Below, piece after piece: positions 24,894-33,165 of a stretch of DNA of 42,817 bases. This DNA comes from an uncultured Bacteroidales bacterium (lineage in GTDB: Bacteria; Bacteroidota; Bacteroidia; Bacteroidales; Bacteroidaceae), in NCBI GenBank assembly GCA_902779875.1, contig CACZCX010000028.1:1-42817 (forward strand), in the 5' to 3' direction. The position numbers and the translations under genes are program-made. Positions within the stretch are counted from its first letter, which is position 1, and each line of letters begins with the position of its first letter. Under the pieces are notes generated by a model. It made no database searches. It had not been told where the DNA came from and worked only from the letters and a program-made list of their open reading frames with translations.

Positions 24894-24929
24894 TTTTGCT
24901 TTTTATTATAGGTAAAAATTGTACCTTTG
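24894..24929 (+). promoter_or_regulatory. Promoter of the methylmalonyl-CoA decarboxylase operon
   Basis: TTTTG (24894-24898) and TACCTTTG (24922-24929) fit the Bacteroidetes -33/-7 pattern, with a slightly long 23-base spacer. The -7 box is a perfect TAnnTTTG. A leader of about 50 bases follows before the start at 24987. Confidence 0.5.
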
Positions 24930-24986
24930 CAATCTATGAAAAGATAGAATCATCAAACAAGTACTAACAATAATTACAGAACGATT

Positions 24987-25400
24987 ATGAGACCTACACA
25001 CATTGAACATCTGGGTATTGCCGTAACCTCACTTGAGGCTACCATGCCTTTCTTTGAGTTCCTGACAGGCAGCAAGTGCTACAGCATTGAGGAGGTTGCC
25101 GACCAGAAGGTCAAGACAGCTTTCTTCAAGGTCGGACAGACCAAGATAGAGCTCCTGGAGCCCACTTGCCCCGAGTCAACCATCGCCAAGTTCATTGAGA
25201 AGAACGGCGGCAGAGGAGGTATACACCATGTTGCTTTCAATGTAGACAGTGTAGAGGAGGCTCTCAAGGAGGCTGAGGCTGCCGGCCTGCAGCTCATCGA
25301 CCTCAAGCCGCGTAAGGGCGCCGAGAACCTCATGATTGCTTTCCTGCACCCCAAATCAACATGCGGAGTGCTGACTGAGATTTGCGAACAACCCAAATAA
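24987..25400 (+). CDS. mce: Methylmalonyl-CoA epimerase
   Basis: A 137-residue VOC-fold protein starting with HIEHLGIAV and containing GGIHHVAFNV and a C-terminal VLTEICE. These hold the metal-binding His and Glu residues of methylmalonyl-CoA epimerase. It interconverts (R)- and (S)-methylmalonyl-CoA in the succinate-propionate route. It is the first gene of the operon, 17 bases before mmdA. Confidence 0.93.
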   Translation: MRPTHIEHLGIAVTSLEATMPFFEFLTGSKCYSIEEVADQKVKTAFFKVGQTKIELLEPTCPESTIAKFIEKNGGRGGIHHVAFNVDSVEEALKEAEAAGLQLIDLKPRKGAENLMIAFLHPKSTCGVLTEICEQPK

Positions 25401-25417
25401 ACACAATAATAAAAGAA

Positions 25418-27103
25418 ATGGAAAACAGCAAGCTTCAGAAGCTGGTAGACAAACGCGCCGAGGCTATGGCCGGAGGCGGTGAGAAAGCGATTGAGAAGCA
25501 CCACGCCAAAGGCAGCTACACTGCCCGCGAGCGTATAAACATGCTTCTTGACGAGGGATCATTTGAGGAGGTGGACATGTTCCTGACACACCGTTGCACT
25601 GACTTCGGTATGGAAAAGAAAGTATTCCTGGGTGACGGCGTTGCCGTTGGTTCAGGTACAATAGACGGCCGTCTGGTATTCGTATTCGCACAGGATGCCA
25701 CAGTAATCGGCGGTTCACTGTCTGAGACCATGTCACAGAAAATATGCAAGGTCATGGATATGGCCATGAAGATGGGCGCTCCCGTCATCGGCATGAACGA
25801 TTCAGGTGGTGCACGTATCCAGGAGGGTGCCTGCGCACTGGCCGGTTACGGTGAGATTTTTGAGCGCAACATCCTGGCATCGGGCGTTATCCCCCAGATT
25901 TCAGTCATTTTCGGCCCCTGCGCCGGCGGTGCGGTTTACAGCCCTGCCCTGACTGACTTCATCATGATGACCGAGCAGAACTCTTATATGTTCATAACCG
26001 GTCCCAAGGTAGTAAAGAGCGTTACCGGTGAGGACGTAACAGTTGAGGAACTGGGCGGTGCCCGCGTTCACGCCACCAAGTCAGGCGTGACACACTTTGT
26101 TGCTGCAACTGAGGAGGAGGCCGTAAAGGAGGTTCGCCGTCTGGTAAGCTTCATCCCTCAGAACAACATGGAGGAGGCTCCTGTTGTTGAGTGCAAGGAT
26201 GATCCCGCACGCTTGGAGGACGCTCTGAACGATATGGTTCCCGCCGATCCCAACAAACCTTACGATATGAAGAACATCATCTACTCAATCGTAGATAACG
26301 GTGACTTCATGGAGGTTCAGAAGGATTTTGCCAAGAACGTAATCTGCGGTTTTGCCCGTTTCAACGGCCGCTCAACCGGTATCATAGCCAACCAGCCCAA
26401 CTGGCTTGCAGGTGTGCTTGACTGCGACGCTTCACGTAAGGCCGCAAGGTTTGTACGTTTCTGCGACGCATTCAATATCCAGATCCTCACCCTGGTCGAT
26501 GTTCCCGGATTCCTTTGCGGAACAGGTCAGGAGTACGCCGGTATCATAGATCACGGTGCAAAGCTCATGTTCGCTTACGGTGAGGCTACCGTTCCCAAGG
26601 TAACCGTAACAGTACGTAAGTCTTACGGTGGTTCACACATCGTAATGAGCTGCAAGCAGCTGCGCGGTGATTTCAACTACGCTTGGCCCAACGCCGAGAT
26701 CGCAGTTATGGGTGCCAGCGGTGCAGTAGGCGTTCTCGAGGCCAAGGCCCTCAAGGCTATCGAGGATCCTGAGGAGAAAAAGAAATTCATTGCCGAGAAG
26801 GAGGCTGCTTACAAGGAGAAGTTCGCTTCACCCTACCAGGCTGCCAACCGCGGTTATATTGACGATGTAATTGAGCCCGCAGACCAAGCGTCTGACCAAC
26901 CCGCTCAAGAAACACAGCAACATTCCACTCTAAAAACCAGCGTCTATGATTCTTTTAGCAAACTGGTCACATGTGTGGATGGTGACAGGACTTGGTTTCC
27001 TTATGGTTATCGCGCTCCTGGTGGTCCTCATCTTCATCCTGAAGCTGCTCGGAACAGTTATCAGCGGTGCAGTCAAGGCTCCCGCCAAGGCAAGTGCCCC
27101 TAA
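25418..27103 (+). CDS. mmdA: Methylmalonyl-CoA decarboxylase alpha (carboxyltransferase) subunit, 3' end disrupted
   Basis: An acyl-CoA carboxyltransferase (MmdA/PccB, 12S type) starting MENSKLQKLVDKRAEAM. It has the crotonase-like acyl-CoA and carboxybiotin sites (GGARIQEGACAL, GPCAGGAVYSPAL, FLCGTGQEYAGI, VTVRKSYGGSH). The sequence is normal to YIDDVIEP (base 26878). The frame then slips: a good family C-terminus, QTKRLTNPL then KKHSNIPL and a stop at 26931-26933, is present one frame over. About 14 residues (near 41 nt) of the expected C-terminal helix are missing at the junction. As read, the open frame runs to 27103 over the next gene, which is unnatural. Restoring the loss would give about 518 residues. 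Confidence 0.85.
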   Translation: MENSKLQKLVDKRAEAMAGGGEKAIEKHHAKGSYTARERINMLLDEGSFEEVDMFLTHRCTDFGMEKKVFLGDGVAVGSGTIDGRLVFVFAQDATVIGGSLSETMSQKICKVMDMAMKMGAPVIGMNDSGGARIQEGACALAGYGEIFERNILASGVIPQISVIFGPCAGGAVYSPALTDFIMMTEQNSYMFITGPKVVKSVTGEDVTVEELGGARVHATKSGVTHFVAATEEEAVKEVRRLVSFIPQNNMEEAPVVECKDDPARLEDALNDMVPADPNKPYDMKNIIYSIVDNGDFMEVQKDFAKNVICGFARFNGRSTGIIANQPNWLAGVLDCDASRKAARFVRFCDAFNIQILTLVDVPGFLCGTGQEYAGIIDHGAKLMFAYGEATVPKVTVTVRKSYGGSHIVMSCKQLRGDFNYAWPNAEIAVMGASGAVGVLEAKALKAIEDPEEKKKFIAEKEAAYKEKFASPYQAANRGYIDDVIEPADQASDQPAQETQQHSTLKTSVYDSFSKLVTCVDGDRTWFPYGYRAPGGPHLHPEAARNSYQRCSQGSRQGKCP

Positions 27104-27302
27104 GTCCGATGCCCCCGCCGCCGTCAGCGCTGCCCCCAAGGCTCAGACTGGAGCCGATGATGACCTGGCAGCCATCGCAATGGCACTGCATCTGTACTTT
27201 AACGGAGTACATGACGTAGAGCCCACTGAGATTCATATCAAGAGAGTAGAGCGTTCCGGCTGGAACTCCAAGCTCTACGGAATGAACAACTTGCATCGTT
27301 AA
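26946..27302 (+). CDS. mmdD: OadG-like small membrane subunit of the decarboxylase (delta)
   Basis: A 118-residue protein with one N-terminal membrane helix (residues ~10-40), then an Ala/Pro/Lys-rich linker, then the conserved tail AAIAMALHLYFNGVHD and a Trp near the end. This is the OadG/MmdD plan; the subunit assembles the carboxyltransferase and biotin carrier on the membrane beta subunit. The start lies 12 bases after the restored mmdA stop. The order mmdA-D-C-B matches Veillonella apart from mmdE. Confidence 0.85.
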   Translation: MILLANWSHVWMVTGLGFLMVIALLVVLIFILKLLGTVISGAVKAPAKASAPKSDAPAAVSAAPKAQTGADDDLAAIAMALHLYFNGVHDVEPTEIHIKRVERSGWNSKLYGMNNLHR

Positions 27303-27312
27303 TACTATTTTT

Positions 27313-28044
27313 ATGAAAGAGTTTAAGTTTACAATAGACGGCAAGCAGTACAATGCAGCCGTTAATGAACTTGAGGATAACTTTGCCGAGGTAACCATCA
27401 ACGGCAAGACCTACAAGGTAGAGATCGAGAAGGAGCAGGCTCCCGCTGTTGCCGCCCGCCCCGCCGCTGCATCAGCAGCAACCTCCGCAGCACGTCCCGC
27501 CGGCGTAATGACCGTAAAGTCACCGCTGCCCGGTTCAATCGTAAAGGTTCTGGTCAAGGCCGGACAGGCTGTAAAGAAAGGCGATGTGCTCCTGACCATG
27601 GAATCAATGAAGATGGAGAACAACGTATGCGCCGAGGCCGACGGCACCGTAAAGAGCATACTCGTAGAGCCCGGCAAGACCGTAATGCAGGATGACAAGC
27701 TGCTTGAGCTTGAGACTGAGGCTGTAGCCGCAGCTCCCGTAGCAGAGCCCGCACCTGCCGCAGCACCTGCTCCCAAGGCAGCTCCCGCTCCCAAGGCAGC
27801 AGCTCCCAAGGCAGCTGAGGCACCCGCAGCCGGTTACAAGGTAACCAGCCCCCTGCCCGGCTCAATCATCAAGGTTCTCGTATCTGAGGGTCAGGATGTA
27901 AAGAAGGGCGACACCCTGCTTACACTTGAGAGCATGAAGATGGAGAATGCCGTTATGGCTGACCGCGACGGTAAGGTAACCAAGATTGCCGTAACCGCCG
28001 GACAGAACGTTATGCAGGACGACCTGCTGATAATTCTGGGTTAA
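27313..28044 (+). CDS. mmdC: Biotin carrier protein with two biotinyl domains (gamma)
   Basis: A 243-residue biotin carrier. A small N-terminal beta region (1-40) and an Ala-rich linker precede a biotinyl domain (~65-137) with ESMKMEN and biotin Lys100. A second Ala/Pro/Lys linker (138-174) is followed by another complete biotinyl domain (~175-243) with ESMKMEN and Lys209. Typical carriers in this system have one domain and roughly 120-150 residues. The two domains are similar but not identical, so the duplication is not a recent assembly duplicate. It shuttles CO2 from MmdA to the MmdB pump. Confidence 0.92.
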   Translation: MKEFKFTIDGKQYNAAVNELEDNFAEVTINGKTYKVEIEKEQAPAVAARPAAASAATSAARPAGVMTVKSPLPGSIVKVLVKAGQAVKKGDVLLTMESMKMENNVCAEADGTVKSILVEPGKTVMQDDKLLELETEAVAAAPVAEPAPAAAPAPKAAPAPKAAAPKAAEAPAAGYKVTSPLPGSIIKVLVSEGQDVKKGDTLLTLESMKMENAVMADRDGKVTKIAVTAGQNVMQDDLLIILG

Positions 28045-28068
28045 TCATCATTTCAAAACAGTAAAGAA

Positions 28069-29247
28069 ATGGCTGATATTCTGGAATTCTTCAGTAAGAT
28101 GGGCTTCATGAACATGACCTGGCAGCAGGGACTGATGCTTCTCATCAGTTTCTTCCTGCTCTACCTGGCCATCAAGAAGCAATACGAGCCGCTGCTGCTG
28201 CTCCCCATCGCATTCGGTATGCTGCTTACCAACCTGCCCGGTGCAGAGATGTACCACGCAGAGCTTTGGTCAGCATTCCTTGACGAAAGCAGTCCTTACT
28301 ATCACAGCTATGGCGCCATCATGAGCCATGGAGGTCTGCTTGATATTCTCTACATCGGCGTAAAAGCCGGCGTTTATCCCTGTCTGATTTTCATGGGCGT
28401 AGGTGCCATGACTGATTTCGGACCTCTGATCGCCAACCCCAAGAGCCTGCTTCTGGGTGCTGCCGCTCAGCTTGGTATATTCCTTACATTCCTTGCCGCC
28501 AACGCCATGGGATTCGCCGAGGCTGAGGCCGGTTCTATAGGTATAATAGGTGGTGCCGACGGTCCTACATCAATCTTCCTGACATCAAAGCTGGCTCCCC
28601 ACCTTCTGGGCCCGATAGCCATTGCCGCTTACTCATACATGGCTCTGGTTCCGGTTATCCAGCCGCCTATCATGCGTGCCCTCACAACCAAGAAGGAGCG
28701 TGCCATCAAGATGAATCAGCTTCGTCCTGTTAGCAAGACCGAGAAGATCATATTCCCGATTGCCATCACCGCCATCGTGGCTCTTATCCTGCCCGATGCA
28801 GCCCCGCTTATAGGCTGCCTCATGCTGGGTAACCTGGCTAAGGAGTGCGGCGTGGTTGAGCGTCTGAGCAAGACCATGCAGAACGAGCTCATGAACATCG
28901 TGGTAATATTCCTGGGCCTCACCGTAGGTGCCACCGCTACAGCGGAGTCATTCCTGAACATCCGCACTATCATGATCCTGTCAATGGGTATCGTGGCATT
29001 CGGTTGCGGTACTGCAGGCGGTATCCTGCTGGCCAAGCTCATGAACCTGTTCTCAAAGGAGAAGATCAACCCGCTGATTGGTTCTGCAGGCGTATCGGCC
29101 GTTCCTATGGCTGCCCGCGTATCACAGCAGGTAGGTCAGGAGGAGAACCCCAGCAACTTCCTGCTCATGCATGCCATGGGCCCGAACGTAGCAGGAGTTA
29201 TAGGTTCTGCAGTTGCAGCTGGCATTCTTCTCACAATGCTTGGTTGA
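28069..29247 (+). CDS. mmdB: Na+-translocating decarboxylase beta subunit
   Basis: A 392-residue membrane protein with about nine to eleven helices, of the OadB/GcdB/MmdB family. It contains the hallmark [13 protein letters not shown] and [15 protein letters not shown]. It decarboxylates carboxybiotin and uses the energy to export Na+. It is the last gene of the mce-mmdA-D-C-B operon. A repeat element with a terminator begins five bases after the stop. Confidence 0.93.
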   Translation: MADILEFFSKMGFMNMTWQQGLMLLISFFLLYLAIKKQYEPLLLLPIAFGMLLTNLPGAEMYHAELWSAFLDESSPYYHSYGAIMSHGGLLDILYIGVKAGVYPCLIFMGVGAMTDFGPLIANPKSLLLGAAAQLGIFLTFLAANAMGFAEAEAGSIGIIGGADGPTSIFLTSKLAPHLLGPIAIAAYSYMALVPVIQPPIMRALTTKKERAIKMNQLRPVSKTEKIIFPIAITAIVALILPDAAPLIGCLMLGNLAKECGVVERLSKTMQNELMNIVVIFLGLTVGATATAESFLNIRTIMILSMGIVAFGCGTAGGILLAKLMNLFSKEKINPLIGSAGVSAVPMAARVSQQVGQEENPSNFLLMHAMGPNVAGVIGSAVAAGILLTMLG

Positions 29248-29251
29248 TTCC

Positions 29252-29410
29252 AATTGAGAATTGAGAATTGAAAATTGAGAATTAAATCCAACGCACCTGC
29301 GTGGAATAAAAAAATCCAGCCGAGCTATCGACTGGATTTTTTGTTACGCAGGTCCTGCGTATTAATTCTCATTTCTCAATTCTAAATTCTCAATTCTAAA
29401 TTCTCAATTC
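29252..29410. repeat. Heptanucleotide inverted repeat element (copy A2) around a terminator
   Basis: ATTGAGA units at 29253-29284 face reverse-complement units at 29364-29410, some with small changes. Inside lie ACGCACCTGCGT (29290-29301), the terminator and ACGCAGGTCCTGCGT (29346-29360). It fills the gap between the convergent mmdB and panD genes. The architecture is that of the copy at 5421-5551. Confidence 0.75.
29309..29342. terminator. Bidirectional intrinsic terminator
   Basis: An 11-bp stem, 29309-29319 (AAAAAATCCAG) with 29332-29342, has a 12-base loop that can itself pair (CGA with TCG). T-runs and A-runs on the two sides let it serve both converging operons. Confidence 0.8.
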
Positions 29411-29737
29411 TTACGGAATCACCACCGTAGGTTTGAAGGTTTTGGCTTCCTCCGGAGTAACCTGGGCGTAAGCGATGATTATGACCGTATCACCGATTGA
29501 CACCAGACGTGCGGCAGCACCGTTAAGGCAGATGCACTTGGAGCCGCGCTCTCCGCGAATGACGTAAGTTACCAGACGGGCACCGTTGGTCACATCGACC
29601 ACATGAACCTGCTCGCCGTCAATGATGCCGGCAGCATCCATCCAGTTGCCGTCAATAGTTATGCTGCCAATGTAGTTGATATTGGCATCGGTCACCTTGA
29701 CACGGTGAAGCTTGGATTTGAGTACTGTCAGAAGCAT
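29411..29737 (-). CDS. panD: Aspartate 1-decarboxylase
   Basis: A 108-residue PanD. It opens [20 protein letters not shown] and has YIGSIT, where self-cleavage between Gly and Ser makes the pyruvoyl cofactor, and NGAAARL in the catalytic beta-barrel. It supplies beta-alanine for pantothenate. It overlaps the panC stop by one base (TAATG), so the two are co-translated. It is slightly short at the C-terminus relative to many PanD proteins but keeps all core motifs. Confidence 0.93.
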   Translation of the reverse strand: MLLTVLKSKLHRVKVTDANINYIGSITIDGNWMDAAGIIDGEQVHVVDVTNGARLVTYVIRGERGSKCICLNGAAARLVSIGDTVIIIAYAQVTPEEAKTFKPTVVIP

Positions 29738-30585
29738 TATTCCTTGTATTTTACGTTATCAATAAGTCTTACCTTGCCGCAGTGTACGGTTACGCAGCCT
29801 ACAATGTAATCGGTAGCGTCCCAGTTGTCAACCGGCTGGAGCGTGCGGCCGTCAACGATCTCGTAGTACTCCACCTCAAGTCCGTTATAGGAGTTGATGG
29901 TGTCGATGACATACTTACGGGTCGATGCCAGGGTATGATGACGTGCAAAATAACGGCTCTCAAAGAGAGTGCGTGATATGTTGGCGGCAAGCTTGCGCTC
30001 GGCCTTGCTCAGCAGCATGTTGCGTGAGCTCAGTGCCATGCCGTCCTCCTCGCGGACGATGGGGCAGCCTACAATCTCAATCTTGAGGTCAAGCTGACGT
30101 ACCATCTCGCGTATGATGGCCAGCTGCTGGAAATCCTTCTCGCCAAAATAGGCGCGGTCAGGCTCCACGGCATAGAAAAGTTTACTTACAATCTGAGCCA
30201 CTCCGTTAAAGTGACCGGGACGGTTGGGGCCCTCCATGACCTTGTCAAGAGGAGTGAAATCAAATGTGCGGGTATCGGGCTCCGGATACATCTCCTCAAC
30301 CGACGGCGCAAAGATATACTGTGCACCTACGTTCTCCAGCAGTTTGCAGTCTGCCTCGAGAGTACGGGGGTAGTTGTTAAGGTCATTCTTGTCGTTGAAC
30401 TGGGTGGGGTTTACGAAATCACTTACTACGGTGATGTCATTCTCAGCCACAGAGCGGCGAACCAGCGATGCGTGTCCCTCGTGAAGAGCTCCCATAGTGG
30501 GTACAAGACCTACTGACTTACCGGCCTTGCGTTCTCCGGCAAGAGCCTCTTTCAGCTCCTTAACCGTCGTTACTACCTTTATCAT
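29737..30585 (-). CDS. panC: Pantothenate synthetase
   Basis: A 282-residue PanC with the nucleotidyltransferase motifs [33 protein letters not shown] and the ALSSRN segment (DGMALSSRN). It joins pantoate and beta-alanine using ATP. It is the first gene of panC-panD and is divergent from the glycogen synthase-like gene, an arrangement also seen in Bacteroides. Confidence 0.95.
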   Translation of the reverse strand: MIKVVTTVKELKEALAGERKAGKSVGLVPTMGALHEGHASLVRRSVAENDITVVSDFVNPTQFNDKNDLNNYPRTLEADCKLLENVGAQYIFAPSVEEMYPEPDTRTFDFTPLDKVMEGPNRPGHFNGVAQIVSKLFYAVEPDRAYFGEKDFQQLAIIREMVRQLDLKIEIVGCPIVREEDGMALSSRNMLLSKAERKLAANISRTLFESRYFARHHTLASTRKYVIDTINSYNGLEVEYYEIVDGRTLQPVDNWDATDYIVGCVTVHCGKVRLIDNVKYKE

Positions 30586-30615
30586 ATTAATTTATACTTA
30601 CTTTGAAAAAGTCCG

Positions 30616-30647
30616 CAAAATAAGTTATTATTTGTGGGATTTCAAAA
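30616..30647 (-). promoter_or_regulatory. Promoter of panC-panD
   Basis: On the minus strand TTTTG (30647-30643), 19 bases, then TTATTTTG (30623-30616), one mismatch from TAnnTTTG. It ends about 30 bases before the panC start. Confidence 0.45.
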
Positions 30648-30663
30648 GTTTCGGCCCAACTGC

Positions 30664-30696
30664 TTGCCAAAATCAAGCTTTTTTTTTATATCTTTG
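30664..30696 (+). promoter_or_regulatory. Promoter of the glycogen synthase-like gene
   Basis: TTG (30664-30666), 22 bases including a T-tract, then a perfect TATCTTTG (30689-30696). A leader of about 75 bases follows to the start codon at 30772. Confidence 0.5.
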
Positions 30697-30771
30697 CTTT
30701 CCGGTAGTTCGGACAATCCGTTGTCTTAACCCAGTAAGACCTATTCATAGGCCCAATTTAAATAAGATTTT

Positions 30772-31575
30772 ATGAGCGAGAAAAAAATCCTTATCATTGC
30801 TGATCAGATTTCACCCTTCGTGGGACAGTCTCCAATGGCGGATTACTGCAGGCAGCTGCCTCAGAGCATCCAGGAATTAGGTAATGACATCCGTACCTTC
30901 ATGCCCAAGTGGGGTAACATCAACGAACGACGCAACCAGTTGCACGAGGTTATCCGACTCTCAGGCATGAACCTGATAATCGATGACACGGACCACCCGC
31001 TCATAATCAAGGTTGCATCACTGCAGTCTGCACGCATCCAGGTCTATTTCATAGACAATGAGGATTTCTTCCAGAACCGTCTCCAGGTGACCGATAAGGA
31101 CGGCGTGGAGTATGAGGACAATGACGAGCGCACCATATTCTTTGCACGCGGCGTCCTTGAGACCGTAAAGAAACTCCGCTGGAATCCCGATATCATACAC
31201 TGCCACGGCTGGCTTTCAGCACTGATTCCCCTCTACATCAAGACCGCGTACCGCGAGGAGCCCGCATTCCGCGACTCCAAGATCGTATATTCGCTCTATG
31301 ACAAGGCTTTCAACAGGAACTTCTCCGACAAGTACCCCGAGATCATCCCCACCAAGGATATGAAGCCCGGTGACATCGGTCAGTTCGAATCACCCATTGA
31401 CTACAATGTGGTTATGAAGAAGGCCATCGAGTTCTCTGACGGCGTGATATGCAACTCACCGGATGTCGATGCATCCCTGACCGCATACGCCAAGCAGAAG
31501 GGCATTCCCGTCCTGGAGGGCGACGCCACCACCATGGAGGCCAGCGCCATCAACGATTTTTACAACACAATCTGA
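30772..31575 (+). CDS. Glycogen/starch synthase-like protein, N-terminal GT5 domain only
   Basis: A 267-residue protein resembling the N-terminal Rossmann domain of GT5 glycogen synthase: SPFVGQSPMADYCRQLPQSI, IHCHGWLSALIPLYIKT, and the later GVICNSPDV. The C-terminal nucleotide-sugar-binding domain is absent. Proteins of this length are standard in Bacteroides next to panC, so this is not a local truncation. The first motif is SPFVGQSPMAD in place of the PxxKxGGLAD of true synthases, so the lysine is missing. A role in glycogen metabolism or its control is likely; catalysis is doubtful. Confidence 0.8.
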   Translation: MSEKKILIIADQISPFVGQSPMADYCRQLPQSIQELGNDIRTFMPKWGNINERRNQLHEVIRLSGMNLIIDDTDHPLIIKVASLQSARIQVYFIDNEDFFQNRLQVTDKDGVEYEDNDERTIFFARGVLETVKKLRWNPDIIHCHGWLSALIPLYIKTAYREEPAFRDSKIVYSLYDKAFNRNFSDKYPEIIPTKDMKPGDIGQFESPIDYNVVMKKAIEFSDGVICNSPDVDASLTAYAKQKGIPVLEGDATTMEASAINDFYNTI

Positions 31576-31589
31576 TACATACTGTTTCT

Positions 31590-33044
31590 ATGAATATCAA
31601 GACGACCGTCTGCAGTTTGCTTGCAGTTCTGTTTCTGATATCATGCGATAATGAGACATCCGAGCTTGGAGGTTCACTGACCCCTCAGGATGACAAAATC
31701 ACTGTCACATCTGATTCCTGTTACGCACAGTCACGTACCATCAAGGCCAGTGACTCACTTCTTGTATTGTCATCACGCTGCAACCTGGGCAGGTTCACCG
31801 AACAGGGAAGCGGCTCAACCATACAGGCCGGATTCATAACACAGCTCAGCTGCATCGAGAACTTTGATCTGCTGACTGACTCGGTCTACGGAATCGGCGA
31901 CCACACGTTCCCGCAGTGGTTCATAGACGCGGTGGGTGAACAGAAGCCCTACTACGCCGAACTCAGGCTCTACTACACAAGCTATTTCGGAGATCCCACC
32001 AACACCCTTAAGATTGATGTTTTCCCGCTCGACCAAATGGTTGACGTTAACACCACGTACTATTCCGATGTTGACCCGTCACTGTTCTACGACGAGACCG
32101 CCGAGCCGCTGGCCAGCCTCACCGTATCGGCCCGTAACATGCAGATGAGCGACTCACTGCGTAACATAGACGGCTACTACCCGAGTTTCATCATCCCCCT
32201 GCCCGACTCCATAGCCAAGCATATACTTGAGTCATATATGAACCCCGCTACAAGGCACTATTTCGCCGATTCCAGGGCATTCATGGAGAATCTCTACAAG
32301 GGTTTCTACATCCGATGCACACAGGGTGACGGCACCATGTTCTATATTGACCGTACGGTATTCGAGGTGAACTTCAAATGCATCGGACTTGATGATGACG
32401 ATGAGCCCGAGATGCAGTCCCTCATGGCTGAGTTTCAGGGAAACAGCGAGGTTCTCCAACTCAACTCCATCAAGTGGACCGGACTGGACGCCGAGCTTGC
32501 CGACAACAGCTGCACCTGGATACGCAGCCCGTTCGGCCTGCTGACAGAGATCACGCTGCCTGTTGACAGCATGAAGGGCGACTTCGTACTCAACTCGGCT
32601 ATGCTGCGTGTCATGACCGCAGTAACGCCTGCTACGCCCTACAAGCCTTCGGTTCCGTCAACGCTTCTGCTTATCCGCAAGGACATGCTCAAGTCTTTCT
32701 TTGACGGCAGCCATAACGTAGACAATATGGAATCATATGTTGCCTCCTACTCTGAGAAGTACGGCACATACACATACAGCAATATCGCCGCAATGGTTGA
32801 GAAAATCCACTACGACCGCGATAAGTGGCTCAAGGCAAACAACATGGAGGCCGATGCCGCCGGAATCGCAGCGTACAGTCAGGAGCGTCCGGACTGGGAC
32901 AAGGTGGTACTGGTGCCCGTGACCGTGAACCTGAACGCACAGAAGGGCGCTCTCAGCTACAGCCTGGACATGGATATGCATCAGGTCAAGCTCATAGGAG
33001 GCGACACCAAAATCAAGATCAAGACCATCCGCTCCAAATTTTAA
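31590..33044 (+). CDS. DUF4270 lipoprotein
   Basis: A 484-residue lipoprotein with a lipobox (FLISC, Cys19), followed by DNETSELGGSLTPQ and the SVY-GIGD segment typical of DUF4270. The remainder is beta-rich. DUF4270 proteins are Bacteroidetes surface lipoproteins of unknown function. The ATG at 31590 begins a proper signal peptide; the upstream open frame is the shadow of the preceding gene. It follows the glycogen synthase-like gene by 14 bases, as in Bacteroides, and ends one base before a palindromic element. Confidence 0.85.
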   Translation: MNIKTTVCSLLAVLFLISCDNETSELGGSLTPQDDKITVTSDSCYAQSRTIKASDSLLVLSSRCNLGRFTEQGSGSTIQAGFITQLSCIENFDLLTDSVYGIGDHTFPQWFIDAVGEQKPYYAELRLYYTSYFGDPTNTLKIDVFPLDQMVDVNTTYYSDVDPSLFYDETAEPLASLTVSARNMQMSDSLRNIDGYYPSFIIPLPDSIAKHILESYMNPATRHYFADSRAFMENLYKGFYIRCTQGDGTMFYIDRTVFEVNFKCIGLDDDDEPEMQSLMAEFQGNSEVLQLNSIKWTGLDAELADNSCTWIRSPFGLLTEITLPVDSMKGDFVLNSAMLRVMTAVTPATPYKPSVPSTLLLIRKDMLKSFFDGSHNVDNMESYVASYSEKYGTYTYSNIAAMVEKIHYDRDKWLKANNMEADAAGIAAYSQERPDWDKVVLVPVTVNLNAQKGALSYSLDMDMHQVKLIGGDTKIKIKTIRSKF

Positions 33045-33163
33045 CATCGGGGACGGTTCCTAATGTGTTAGTTTTTGAAAAAACCATAAAAAGAAGGCCG
33101 GAAATTCCGGCCTTCTATTTTGATGCGGTATCAAAACTAACACATTAGGAACCGTCCCCGATG
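33045..33163. repeat. 31-bp inverted repeat element (copy B3) enclosing a terminator
   Basis: Arms 33045-33075 and 33133-33163 are perfect inverted repeats with core GGGGACGGTTCCTAATGTG. They enclose a 57-base spacer with a strong terminator. The element begins directly after the DUF4270 stop and ends 2 bases before the GH57 stop on the other strand, so it fills the convergent gap exactly. The pattern GGGAC-n-GT(T/C)CC with TGTGT is shared with the elements at 22192 and 24814. Confidence 0.85.
33092..33116. terminator. Bidirectional intrinsic terminator
   Basis: A perfect 12-bp stem (33092-33103 with 33105-33116) of AGAAGGCCGGAA around a single base, with A-rich sequence on the left and T-rich on the right. 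It ends both the DUF4270 gene and the GH57 operon. Confidence 0.85.
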
Positions 33164-33165
33164 TA

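Noticed and set aside
30772-31575. Local truncation of a glycogen synthase gene.
   Set aside because: Proteins of this length are normal next to panC in Bacteroides, and the following gene starts cleanly 14 bases later.
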